Origin: an uncultured Pseudovibrio sp.
GTDB taxonomy: Bacteria; Pseudomonadota; Alphaproteobacteria; Rhizobiales; Stappiaceae
DNA length: 64,000 nucleotides
Assembly: GCA_947496145.1 (NCBI GenBank)
Contig: CANMBS010000024.1
Span: forward strand, 18,700 to 82,699
Reading direction: 5' to 3'
The position numbers and the translations under genes are program-made. Shown here piece after piece: positions 8,541 through 18,200 of this stretch. The notes under the pieces are model-generated. The model had not been told where the DNA came from and did no database searches. It saw nothing but the letters and a program-made list of their open reading frames with translations. The first letter of the stretch is position 1. The number at the start of each line of letters is the position of its first letter.

Positions 8541-10121
8541 ATGAGTAGACCGAAGCCTTTTTCTTTCTTAAATCCTATAAAGAACCCTCCAGCTTATGTA
8601 ATGGATCCGAAAAAGAAGCATTTAGAAGTGACGCTGGATGTTGAATATGACAGAAATAATGTTTTTAGCTTTGAAAAACCTCACAATGTCGCTACCAACA
8701 CGCGGGTATTCACAAGTGAACTGACAAAAAAATCGGGAAATACTCTGACTGGTCCGACAATTGAGATCAGGCCGGACTCAAAACTACAAATCCATACCCA
8801 TAACAAGTTACCACCACAGGACCAGAGCGAACCTGATGATATCAATTGTCCCTATGGCTTCAACAACTATAATATTCATACCCATGGGCTTCATGTGACG
8901 CCTGAATCGCCTGGCGATAACGTATGTATGACCATCCGCCCGGGTGAGGAATATCATTATGAATATGACATTCCGGCAGACCATCCTCCCGGCGTGTATT
9001 GGTACCATCCCCACAAGCACGGCTCTGTTGCACTTCAGGTCGGTAGCGGGATGGCGGGCATGATCATTGTGCGCGGAGAGTTTGACGACCAGCTCAAAGA
9101 AATGGGTGTGAAAGAATATTGTATGGTATTTCAAAACATTGCTGTCGATGCAGAGGGCAAAGTGGAAGACCAGTCGCAGGTGGCAAAGTTCCCTAACAGC
9201 GAATACAACATTACGGTGAACAGTCAATATTGCCCAATCATCAAGGTCAAACCCGGAGAGTTGATCAACCTGCGTTTGCTGAACGCTACGACGCGCTCTT
9301 CTATCAACTTCGAATGCCCGTTCTTTGCACAAATGTTTATTTATGGCTTTGATGGGAACCCTACTGAAAACTATCGTCGGCAAGGTGGCGTCAGTCTTGC
9401 GCCTGCAAATCGCGCTTCACTCCTGCTTAAAATCAGTGAGGGCGCAACACCGGGCGCGTTCTTTTACGTTCAGAATAACTCCGTAGAATTCCAGTTTATT
9501 CCTCATTACAAATACCATAATAACCCACCACTTTTCGCCATACAGGTTGAGCGTGGCGAGGAAATTGGTGCTGCAATCTATATGCCAGGCGAACCCGCAT
9601 CCCGCACCACGCCGCCACCATTTCCAGAAAGTCTGCGAAGTGGTTTGCTAGAGCCAATCAGTGCTGAAGAGGTTACAAATAAACGGACTTTGACTTTTCA
9701 GGCCAACACGCTGGATAACCCTGAAAAATATTATCGTGGAGTGAATGTGACTGTCGATCATGCCCAGTTTGGCAGGTGTGAAGTGGTCAATCACTGGGTT
9801 GAACTGGATGCGGTAGAAGAGTGGACACTGGAGAATGAAAGTGAGTTTCCTCAGCCGATCCATATTCATGTGAATCCTATGTATGTCTTCGAAATTCAGG
9901 GGGAAGACCCGTTGGATTATACGCTCGAACTTCCTTTCTGGGCAGACACAATTCAGGTACCTCCCCACGGATATGTGAAGTTTCGCATGAGATTCAAAGA
10001 CTTCGTAGGTAAGTACCCGCTGCATTGCCAATTGCTCTATCACGAAGATGGCGGAATGATGCAGCATGTGAAGGTTGTAAAAGACATCAAGGAAAAAGAT
10101 GGTTGGGAAAATGGTGGGTGA
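8541..10121 (+). CDS. Multicopper-oxidase-like protein with altered copper ligands
   Basis: A 526-residue protein with the three-cupredoxin-domain layout of multicopper oxidases. Copper motifs 1 and 2 are intact: NIHTHGLHV near residue 112 and WYHPHKHGS near 154. Motif 3, normally HPxHxH, reads QPIHIHVNPM near 437, so the type 1 His is Gln. Motif 4, normally HCHxxxHxxxGM, reads HCQLLYHEDGGM near 492, so the type 3 His after Cys is Gln. No signal peptide is seen, which is unusual for the family. The type 1 Cys, second His and Met remain. Function is uncertain: it may be a redox-inactive or differently metallated relative. It is transcribed away from nir and followed by two small membrane protein genes. 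Confidence 0.8.
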   Translation: MSRPKPFSFLNPIKNPPAYVMDPKKKHLEVTLDVEYDRNNVFSFEKPHNVATNTRVFTSELTKKSGNTLTGPTIEIRPDSKLQIHTHNKLPPQDQSEPDDINCPYGFNNYNIHTHGLHVTPESPGDNVCMTIRPGEEYHYEYDIPADHPPGVYWYHPHKHGSVALQVGSGMAGMIIVRGEFDDQLKEMGVKEYCMVFQNIAVDAEGKVEDQSQVAKFPNSEYNITVNSQYCPIIKVKPGELINLRLLNATTRSSINFECPFFAQMFIYGFDGNPTENYRRQGGVSLAPANRASLLLKISEGATPGAFFYVQNNSVEFQFIPHYKYHNNPPLFAIQVERGEEIGAAIYMPGEPASRTTPPPFPESLRSGLLEPISAEEVTNKRTLTFQANTLDNPEKYYRGVNVTVDHAQFGRCEVVNHWVELDAVEEWTLENESEFPQPIHIHVNPMYVFEIQGEDPLDYTLELPFWADTIQVPPHGYVKFRMRFKDFVGKYPLHCQLLYHEDGGMMQHVKVVKDIKEKDGWENGG

Positions 10122-10189
10122 TGATTTTGGGCTTTAGTTGAAATCACTTTGCTTAATTAAAGGCAGGTAACAGGCAGAAATGGAAGTGC

Positions 10190-10429
10190 ATGCGTAGTTT
10201 TTCGCTTAGCGATTTTTTGCTATCCAATCCTGTCGGATACAGCCTGATGCTTGTGCTTCAGTTGGTTGTTGTTGCGTTCATTACTCAGCCCGATCCACTG
10301 CATGTTTTTGAGGTTACGTTTGCTCTCGCAGTTTTCTTTGCGGGTATGGTGAGCCTGCACTACACAATTCTGCCTGGCTTTCTGTTCACGTATTTCTGGA
10401 GCGGGTTTGTATACGGTGGTTTGGCATGA
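10190..10429 (+). CDS. Small membrane protein, unknown
   Basis: A 79-residue hydrophobic protein with two probable membrane helices (about residues 13-34 and 42-75). It is not a family I recognise. GGAAG is 3-4 nt before the ATG at 10190; an ATG ten bases earlier runs straight into a stop. It overlaps the next small membrane gene by 4 bp, so the two are probably co-translated and may form a membrane pair. The gap to the MCO-like gene is 68 bp, compatible with one transcript. Confidence 0.6.
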   Translation: MRSFSLSDFLLSNPVGYSLMLVLQLVVVAFITQPDPLHVFEVTFALAVFFAGMVSLHYTILPGFLFTYFWSGFVYGGLA

Positions 10430-10794
10430 TCATTGGCCATGAGATTGATCTGTATGTAGATCAGGCACTTGTCATGCAGCAGATGGATAACCTCACCTTT
10501 TCAGCGGTTTATCTGAACTGGATGACGCTGGTTATGGTGTTTGCGTGCATAGTCTCATGCTTTTTTGCAGATCACTGCAAAGGCCATCCCGGCTCAAAAA
10601 CAGCTAAGCTGATCATACATGCCATCGCTATCTCTATGATGTTGCTGGGCGTTTATGTTGGGCATGCGCTCAATCACATGTGGCACCAAAATACATTTGA
10701 CAGGTTTTATCTGCAGGTTCTTGCCATGAGCCTCTTTTTCACCACTGGATATTATTGCGCCATCAAATGCCGCGATGTTCTGCGGACCAAATGA
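10426..10794 (+). CDS. Membrane protein with His-rich loop, unknown
   Basis: A 122-residue protein with about three membrane helices (around 30-48, 62-80 and 93-113). Several histidines lie at membrane edges (DHCKGHPGS, GHALNHMWHQN), which could bind heme or metal; that is inference only. The start overlaps the preceding gene by 4 bp. I do not recognise the family. The neighbouring multicopper-oxidase-like gene suggests a shared redox or metal role. Confidence 0.6.
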   Translation: MIIGHEIDLYVDQALVMQQMDNLTFSAVYLNWMTLVMVFACIVSCFFADHCKGHPGSKTAKLIIHAIAISMMLLGVYVGHALNHMWHQNTFDRFYLQVLAMSLFFTTGYYCAIKCRDVLRTK

Positions 10795-10933
10795 CCAGTG
10801 CCCGTAAACTTATGCACCACATGATGAGCATAACCAAAAATACAATTACGACGAAATGGCTTATGGGCGCAGCCCGGGTAATTGACTAGTATCTTTTCAA
10901 CTCAGCAGAATACTTGGTATCGGATATCATATT

Positions 10934-11719
10934 ATGGCGCAAGAAATCCTTTTAAAAGAACATCTTGATGGCGTACTCAGACTAACGCTTAATCGCCCTG
11001 AAAAACTGAATGCGCTGACGGCTGACTTGCGTGTCGAGCTTTTAAGTGCATTGGAGGCAGCTGGCACAGATCCGCAGGTTCGTACAGTTATCCTCACAGG
11101 AACGGGGCGGGCCTTTTGTACCGGGCAGGATCTGAACGACATTTTGCCGGACAGTTCTGGGAAGAAGCCAGATCTTGGCGATGTACTTACAGAGCATTAT
11201 AGTCCGATAATTCATGCGATCCGTCAATTGGATAAGCCGGTTTTGTGTGCAGTAAACGGAGTTGCTACAGGTGCAGGAGCCGGGCTTGTCTTTGCGTGTG
11301 ACATGGTCTTTGCGGCTAGGAGTGCAAAGTTCATTCATGCCTTCAGCCGACTTGGACTTGTCCCCGGTGCAGGAGCCTCTTTCCACCTGCCGCGCATGGT
11401 TGGTGAAGTCCGCGCAAAAGGGTTAATGCTCACCGGTCAACCTCTTACTGCCGATATGGCAAAAGACTGGGGTTTGATCTGGCAAGTCATTGAAGATGTA
11501 CAGCTTCAGGATGAAGTTTTGGCAGTTGCGACCAATCTTGCAAAAGGTCCGGTCTCAGCCTATGCAATGACCAAACACCTCATTCATGCTTCTGCTGGTT
11601 CAACACTGGAAGACCAACTTATCCGCGAAGCCCAGATGCAAAGCAAAGCGGGACAGTCGGAAAATCATAGAGAAGGGTTGAATGCGTTTCTTGAAAAACG
11701 CCCACCTAACTTCAAGTAG
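10934..11719 (+). CDS. Enoyl-CoA hydratase/isomerase, PaaG-like
   Basis: Crotonase-fold protein of 261 residues. Visible are the oxyanion-hole segments TGRAFCTGQDL (residues 57-67) and GVATGAGAGLVFACDMV, and the active-site region FSRLGLVPGAGASFHLPR. The GQDL form and the LVPGAGA stretch are closest to PaaG, the ring-1,2-epoxyphenylacetyl-CoA isomerase. No other phenylacetate (paa) gene is in the window, so the substrate is unproven and another acyl-CoA is possible. It is followed 61 bp downstream by two VOC genes. Confidence 0.75.
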   Translation: MAQEILLKEHLDGVLRLTLNRPEKLNALTADLRVELLSALEAAGTDPQVRTVILTGTGRAFCTGQDLNDILPDSSGKKPDLGDVLTEHYSPIIHAIRQLDKPVLCAVNGVATGAGAGLVFACDMVFAARSAKFIHAFSRLGLVPGAGASFHLPRMVGEVRAKGLMLTGQPLTADMAKDWGLIWQVIEDVQLQDEVLAVATNLAKGPVSAYAMTKHLIHASAGSTLEDQLIREAQMQSKAGQSENHREGLNAFLEKRPPNFK

Positions 11720-11779
11720 GATCGATGCTGAAGCCTGAAAGAAGTGTTTCCTTCAGACTGATACTTGAGGACCTGTTTT

Positions 11780-12145
11780 ATGGGAATTGTTGCGCTTGAC
11801 CACTTTCAGATGACTATCCCGGTTGGTGAAGAAGATACGGCACGGTCCTTCTTCATTGACCTTCTCGGTTTTTCTGAACAGGAAAAACCTGAGGTTTTGC
11901 AAGGACGTGGTGGAATGTGGCTGGCAGCAGGCTCTGTTAATTTACATATCGGAGTTGAGGAGCCTTTTACGCCCAATAAGAAAAGCCATCCTGCATTTTT
12001 GCTTGATGATCTTCAGCGGACCGTCGACCGGCTGGCTGAGGCTGGTGCAGTGTTAAAAGATGACAGGCCCCTGCCCGGCTATATCCGCAAGTTCACTGAA
12101 GATCCGTTTGGTAACCGCATAGAGCTGATGCAGAAAACGGGTTGA
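11780..12145 (+). CDS. VOC family (glyoxalase-like) protein, copy 1
   Basis: A 121-residue vicinal-oxygen-chelate protein with one glyoxalase fold made of two beta-alpha-beta units. Candidate metal ligands include His at LDHFQM, His in VNLHIG and Glu in the C-terminal DPFGNRIELMQ. The ATG at 11780 is preceded by GAGGA at 8 nt. It closely resembles the next gene (shared SVNLH, HPAF, GYIRK, DPFGN.(V/I)ELMQ), so the two arose by tandem duplication. Substrate unknown. Confidence 0.75.
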   Translation: MGIVALDHFQMTIPVGEEDTARSFFIDLLGFSEQEKPEVLQGRGGMWLAAGSVNLHIGVEEPFTPNKKSHPAFLLDDLQRTVDRLAEAGAVLKDDRPLPGYIRKFTEDPFGNRIELMQKTG

Positions 12146-12303
12146 GAAGCGGGTAATATCGTTTTGCCACTTCCTTTGTTGATCAGTTGCACATTGATAA
12201 ATAAAGGGAAAATCTTCGCCTTTTCGCAAACTTCGCGCTACCTGAGTGTGTGTTAGAGGGAGAGCTACGCATAGCAGTTTACCTCAGCACAGGAGCATGG
12301 CAG

Positions 12304-12687
12304 ATGACCATTTTGAGTTTGCAGCACATCAATCTTCCAATCCCACCTGACGGGGATAAGCTGGCGCGTGAATTTTATGTAAGCTTGCTTGGCTTTGAGG
12401 AAATTGAAAGGCCGGAAAGCATACGCAACAGAAAAGGTGGCTGGTTTTCAGCTGGTTCTGTCAATCTGCATCTGAGTGAACAAGACCCGTTTGTTGCTAA
12501 TAAAGTAGGCCATCCTGCATTTGTGGTTGATGATATCGTTAAGTTGGCTGAGCGGTTGCGGGATGCCGACTACAATGTTTCTGACGATGCCACCTTTGTT
12601 GGCTACATCAGAAAAACAACGCATGACCCGTTTGGAAACCGTGTCGAACTGATGCAGCCAGAAGACATGGTCCAGCACAAACTATAG
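12304..12687 (+). CDS. VOC family (glyoxalase-like) protein, copy 2
   Basis: A 127-residue paralogue of the preceding VOC protein, with the same motifs: LQHINLPIP, SVNLHLS, KVGHPAFVVDD and DPFGNRVELMQ. The start at 12304 follows an AGGAG about 10 nt upstream; the frame continues upstream but those codons show no family resemblance. The 158-bp gap after copy 1 may hold its own promoter. Its stop overlaps the convergent beta-lactamase-like gene by 6 bp. Substrate unknown. Confidence 0.75.
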   Translation: MTILSLQHINLPIPPDGDKLAREFYVSLLGFEEIERPESIRNRKGGWFSAGSVNLHLSEQDPFVANKVGHPAFVVDDIVKLAERLRDADYNVSDDATFVGYIRKTTHDPFGNRVELMQPEDMVQHKL

Positions 12688-13896
12688 TGCTTTTAATTCT
12701 CTTAGCAGAGCGTTCGTCAGGCCAAGAATTTTGCCCTCGGGCAGACTGTCATTGTCATTCCAGGTAAGTGCAATTTGCCAATGTACTCCGGTTAAACTCT
12801 TGAGGTCATAAGTGAAATTGAGAACACCGATTTCACTTCCCGCTTTAAAGGCAATGCGCTGCCAGTCAGCTTTCTCCGCAAGTCCGGGATTAAATCGCAT
12901 GGCCTTGTCTTCTGCAACAGCTTCAATAAGATCACACAGCTCCTCAGCGCTTGCATACCATTCAACCCCGGTGAGGTACGGGTCTGCGACATCCTCAAGT
13001 GGCGGCAGAGGGCGGCCCTCTAATTTCTCCAGAATTTTCCGTCGCTTAGCCATATCAGCATTGCCATAATTCTCTGCCAGAATGCGGTCGGCTTTGAGCT
13101 GATAGAACTGCCGCGATGTCAGAAATGGAGTGCGCTGGTCGCAGGCTTCCAGTGCCTGCGTGCCCAGAAGCTTGAGAACGACATCAGCAGCAGAGTTATC
13201 TGAAGCAGCCATCATATACTGTGTAACGACTTGAAGGGTAACAAGTCCTCCGCTCATCTTGTCGTAAAGAGCGCTGGAAGGATAAGATTGCAAGTGCTTT
13301 TCAAGGCGCACTTTTTGGTTCCATTTCAACTCACCGGCTTTGATCCGTTTCATCAGCTCTTTCATGACAAAGAGTTTGTAGGCAGGACCAATTGCCAGAG
13401 CCTTACCTGCATTATAGCTGAAAAAATCTTGTCCATCTTTGCGAACCAGAAGACTGGCCGACGAGCCAATTTCCTTCATCAAAGAAAAGCACTCATCCAG
13501 ATCAGAAACCATGTAAAGCGCAGGCTTTATGAATAACCCTTTGATTTTACCTGTTCTATCTCGTTCCAATAGAATAGTGAGCTGGTAATGCGTTGTTTTG
13601 AGCTGATATGTGTTTTTTTGCGTTTTTTTGCTGATTTCCTGCGCTAATCCGAATGCCTCCCGAGCTTCCTTCAAAGACTGGCGCAAACCGGGTTCTCCCA
13701 CCAGTTTTATGAAGGTTTCAGTGAACATGGAGATGTCGTCCCCATGGCTTTTCCAGAGCATAAAGAGCAAATCCTCATCAGAGGTGTTTTTGATTGCGAT
13801 CATCTCTGGGCTGAGATTTTGAAGTGGGGAAAGCTTCTCCAGTGCGTTTTTCACAGTCATAAGTGGATCAAGGATCATCTCTTTAATAGTACGCAT
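12682..13896 (-). CDS. Beta-lactamase-fold protein lacking the nucleophilic serine
   Basis: A 404-residue protein whose C-terminal two thirds match the class A beta-lactamase-related family (Beta-lactamase2 type). The SDN element (AASDNSAADV) and a KxGSE element (FKAGSEIGVL) are present. The first active-site element, normally GSxxK, reads GPAYKLFV, so the catalytic Ser is Pro while the Lys remains. The N-terminal 120 residues are helical and unassigned. The start at 13896 has AAGGCG 8 nt upstream; longer starts to 14055 are possible. No signal peptide is evident. It is probably not a serine hydrolase; a binding or structural role is inferred. Confidence 0.7.
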   Translation of the reverse strand: MRTIKEMILDPLMTVKNALEKLSPLQNLSPEMIAIKNTSDEDLLFMLWKSHGDDISMFTETFIKLVGEPGLRQSLKEAREAFGLAQEISKKTQKNTYQLKTTHYQLTILLERDRTGKIKGLFIKPALYMVSDLDECFSLMKEIGSSASLLVRKDGQDFFSYNAGKALAIGPAYKLFVMKELMKRIKAGELKWNQKVRLEKHLQSYPSSALYDKMSGGLVTLQVVTQYMMAASDNSAADVVLKLLGTQALEACDQRTPFLTSRQFYQLKADRILAENYGNADMAKRRKILEKLEGRPLPPLEDVADPYLTGVEWYASAEELCDLIEAVAEDKAMRFNPGLAEKADWQRIAFKAGSEIGVLNFTYDLKSLTGVHWQIALTWNDNDSLPEGKILGLTNALLRELKAL

Positions 13897-14157
13897 TACA
13901 TATCGCCTTAGACTGACAAGCTGGAATTTTGATTTCCTTCTTAGAGTGACCCGCAGGTCTTGGCAAAGCCTCTCTGACAAACTGGTCAGTAAGCCACACG
14001 AGAATGAATGTTTTATCCAAGTCACGTAAACTGGCTTCAAATCATCCCCGTACAATAACCAACCATATCTGCCAGAATAAACCCATTCCGTAAGCTGTTA
14101 GGTTGCTGCGGTGTTCCATAGGAAGCGCATGGTCAGTATGTAACGAGGTTGGTACTC

Positions 14158-15246
14158 TTGGAGATCAGTGTCGTCCTTCCCATTCACAATTGCAGCGAGT
14201 TTTTGCTTTCTGCCCTGATGAGCCTGAAGAGCCAGAGCTATCCTCATTTTGAGGTCCTGATGGTCAATGACCATTCTTCTGATGGGTCAGAGGGCATTTG
14301 TGAGAACTTTGCTTCCGTAGACGAACGTTTCAGGTTGCTGCAGTCGCCACATTTTGGAATGATCGGAGCTCTCAATTTCGGCCTCTCACATGCAGGTGGT
14401 GTTTACATCGCGCGAATGGGAGGAGATCAGCTTTGCGAGGCTGATCGGTTTGCACAGCAAATCAAGTTTTTAACGCAAAATCCGGATATCGCTTTTTTAG
14501 GGTCGTTCGTAAAACTGCTTGATGAACAGGACAAATTCGTCCGGTCCCGGGAGTTTCCTGAGGATGATTTCGAGATTAAGGCTCAGCTCGATAAGGGCGA
14601 GACAGCTTTTGCTCCGGCATCCATGATGGTGCGCCGCAGTGCTCTTGTTGAGTTGGGTGGCTATCGTGAGATCTTCAGCAGCTGTTATGACTTTGATCTG
14701 ATGTTGCGCGCTCAGGATAGATATTCCCTTGCAACCCTGCCAGAATACTTGCTGTCATGTCGTGAGAATTACGACAAGCGGGAGCTGAACGAACGGTTCT
14801 GGAAGCATTTTTATGTTGCCAGGCTTGCTGCAATCAGTGTTGAGCAGCTCCGCGCCGGACTGCGCGATCCAGTGGAGCAAATGACAGATGAGTTTGATGT
14901 GGAGGCCATAGATGAGCGTCTTGTGAGAGAACGGCTTACTTCTGCCCGTCAGGATTATTACTGCAACAAACGGGCGTTTGTAGACCACGGCCCTTTGAAC
15001 TCAATGGATATTGAGCAAATACGGGACTTTCTGCTCACTCACAAAAACAAGTTTAACAAGAAAGCACTCGGGAACGCATTTGCTTTGCTGTTTGATCAGG
15101 CTATTCGCATTGACGACACAGAAAGTGCCGAAGTGCTGTATAACCTCCAGCGGGAAGTTTCAAAGAGCAGGCACCTGAAATCCCTGCTTTTAAAGCCCGA
15201 TAAGCTGGTGAGGTATGCACTGCGAAAACGTCAGGCTCAGCACTAG
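14158..15246 (+). CDS. Family 2 glycosyltransferase
   Basis: GT-A glycosyltransferase of 362 residues. The N-terminus ISVVLPIHNCSEF and VLMVNDHSSDGS are classic GT2 nucleotide-binding elements. The position of the usual DxD in this subgroup (RMDADD) reads RMGGDQ, so the first Asp is missing. A later segment FDLMLRAQD corresponds to the acceptor/base region (ED-type). The C-terminal 130 residues are helical. The start is TTG at 14158, with GAGG 9 nt upstream; TTG at 14149 is the other option. It is convergent with the large helical protein. Acceptor unknown. Confidence 0.75.
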   Translation: MEISVVLPIHNCSEFLLSALMSLKSQSYPHFEVLMVNDHSSDGSEGICENFASVDERFRLLQSPHFGMIGALNFGLSHAGGVYIARMGGDQLCEADRFAQQIKFLTQNPDIAFLGSFVKLLDEQDKFVRSREFPEDDFEIKAQLDKGETAFAPASMMVRRSALVELGGYREIFSSCYDFDLMLRAQDRYSLATLPEYLLSCRENYDKRELNERFWKHFYVARLAAISVEQLRAGLRDPVEQMTDEFDVEAIDERLVRERLTSARQDYYCNKRAFVDHGPLNSMDIEQIRDFLLTHKNKFNKKALGNAFALLFDQAIRIDDTESAEVLYNLQREVSKSRHLKSLLLKPDKLVRYALRKRQAQH

Positions 15247-15280
15247 CTGGCTTGCAATCTCTGTTAGCTGCCAGAATGTG

Positions 15281-18200
15281 CTAGCTCCTTTTGCCTTTCT
15301 TAGCAGGTGTATCCGTTGATGACTGCTTTTTCTTGCCGAATGCTGCTTTGAGCTTTTCGCCTGTTGTTTTCGGGAGTGCATCACGCAATTTTTTCTCAGC
15401 AGCTTTCATCGTAGAAATAGCTGCGCGGGCTTCTTCCAGCTGCCCTGCACGAATGTACTCACCCAGTTGCAGGACTGTAGCTTCAAATTCTTCTTTCAGC
15501 GGATAGAATTTTGCATTGAATTGCCCTATCTGATTGCTACCTTTGACCTTTTTTGCTTTATCTTTCAGCAGAACCAAAACCTCGCAGGCTTTGTAGGCCT
15601 GATTTTCCAGTTGGAAGATTTCTTTCTTTCGCGCCTTCGCTTGCTTTTCTTCTTCACTCAGATGCTCATCAGAAGTTTCCAGCTCCTTAAGAGCGGCCTG
15701 TTCTGCTTCGTGTGCTTGCTGGCGGGCTTTCATTTCTGCCAGTTCGTCTTCAAAAGTTCCCTTCTTCTTCCTACCAAAAGCTGCCCTGGCTTTCTCCTTA
15801 ACTGTCTTTGGGAAGCCCTCTTCTATCTTTTGCACGGCGGCCTTGAGTTGGGGAATAATATCTCGGATTGGTTTTATGTCTTCCAGTCCAACCTGACGCT
15901 TAAAGCTCGCGATCAGGTCTGTCACTTCTTTACTATTCACCATGAAGGTATTGCGCTGTGCTTGTGTTTTCAGTGCGTCATAACGATCGTTGAGCGCAGC
16001 AAGGGCCTGACTGGCTGTGTCTATCACCTGCTGGAATCCCGCAAGTTCTTTCTTCGTTACGTCTGCTTGTGCGAGCGCATCATCCAGACTGTCGAAATAA
16101 ACGTCAACCTTGTTGTCAAGAAGCTCTTCACCCTTTGCGTCGTCATCCTTGTGATAAAAAGCAGAGGCATCGCGCAGGCAGCTGCGCAGATTTTCGATAA
16201 GCCCTTTGTAGAAGTTCTTTTCTCCCAGATCCACAAACCGGCCAGTATTTCCCGCATATTCCGCAATCACAGGTTCATAGGCTCTGATCCGCTCCATAAG
16301 ATCCGGTTTTGGATTAAGCTCAGCTTCAATCCGCTCAGCACCTTCAGCCTTTTCCATCTTGTCTTTAGCATCAAGGAACAGGTTCTGCATTTGCTCAAGA
16401 GCAGCATCGACTGCTTTGAGAGTTCCTTCAATCACATTGGGCTTCAGGTTGCCCAGTTCAATCAATCCAACATTGAAGATGTCAGCCTGTGATTGAGCAG
16501 TGTCAAGAATATCTTCATATGCGATCAGGTCCTGATCAACATCTTCATTCCTGTCAGCCCAGCTCTCAAGCTGCTGTAACTCTGCTTCCTTTTCCCGAAG
16601 CGCTTGCAAAAGCTCTTCTCTGCGGGCTGAAACGTATTTATCTGCGCCTTCCTTACCATCAGCAGAACTAAAGCCGAGCATAGTTTCCATAGAGCTGAGG
16701 GCCTGCTCAACTTCACCAATGAGATTGTAAGCTTCTGCTTTCTTTCTGGCATCAAGAACAGCTTGCTCTCCGGCCAGCAGGCTTGCGGCTTTTTCAACTT
16801 CCCGATTAAATTTCGCCAGAGCATTTGCTTTTTTTATGACTCTCCGGCTATGTCCTGCATAAGAACTTGCTGCACTCTTCAAATTTTTGAGGCGGAAACT
16901 TACATCTGCCTCAACGGCTTGCACTTGACCTTTTGCATGATCAAATGCACTTTGAAGAGCGTTGGCGTGTTTACTCATCTGATCCAGTTCAGCAGAGGCT
17001 CTCGGACCGCTTTTATCGGCCAGCGCCAGATTCACGCGCGGTCGTGCTTTTTCCGCAAGAGCCGCCGCCTGATCAAAGGCAGAAAGGTCAACATCCCACC
17101 CCACAATCTCTGCCCGCCGTTGTTGCATCTTATCAACCTTCGCAGAGACTGCTTTTGCGTCTCTTTCAAGGTTGCCAAGCTGAGTTGCTCTTTTACTTTT
17201 GGCAGTGTTGTAAAGGTCGTGAAGCTGATTGAGGCTCGCTTTAATTGCAGACACATGGTCTTTTAGTTCTGTGCATTGTGCCTCGGTATCTTCACGCTCT
17301 GCACCTGCACATTTTTCGGCAGTTCCAATAGTCTGGATTGCGTCTTTAAAAACCTGCATAAACTCGGGATTATTAATCCCTTCGCAGACCGGACGCCAAT
17401 TGGCATTAGCCGTGTTGAGTGCTGTTGCAAGTTTGGTTACATCATCAGAAAGCCGCGCCATGCGCTGAGCTGTCACATCACCATCCGTGTCCTGCTCAGC
17501 CTCCAGTATTTCAGCGGCCTCTGCCTCATTATGCCCTTCAGCAGCGAGAGCGATTTTTTTCATTCGGGTATGGGCTTCGCGGGCAGTCTCAATAGAACTG
17601 TCGATCTTTGGCAGTGCTTTTTTTACGTCGGAATCAAGCCATAACCTTGTAATGATATTTTCGGCTCCGGCCAATACGTTTAAGGCAAGAATGCGGGCTT
17701 CCTCAAATTCTGCAGCTTTCTTTTTATCCCACCCGGTCTTGTCCTGAGCACCTTCTGCTTCGACTTTCTGAGTAAGCGCGAAAACCTGATCAGAACGTTC
17801 GTGAAGGGCCGCTTCCTCGGCAAAAACATCATCAAGAAAGTCGACATCTTTCACCGCATGAGCGGCTTTGGAGACCATGCCATATTCCACATCATCGGCG
17901 CTGGCTTTCTTAGCCTTTTTTGCATTCTTCGGCTCATCGAAGCATTTTTCCATATTGGCGACAGCAGTGCGCATCTGGTCTATAGCGCTGATGGCGTCGT
18001 TTACACGGCTTTCACCAAGAAATGCATTGGCGTCCTGTGCCAGCGTTTCTACAATGCTCTGATAACTGAGGAGGTCAGAAAGCTGCTGCTCGTACTCAAT
18101 TTTTTTGCGCTTCTTGTAAAATGCGGTTGCTTGCTTAAGCAGGTCCGCAACAGCTTGCATGTGTCCTTCCAGCTTTGACGCTGTGGAAATGCCCCGATCA

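Noticed and set aside
15467..16492. 341-codon plus-strand frame opposite the helical repeat protein
   Set aside because: A shadow of a lysine/glutamate-rich gene, which gives long Phe/Leu-rich antisense frames; no start signal or family features.
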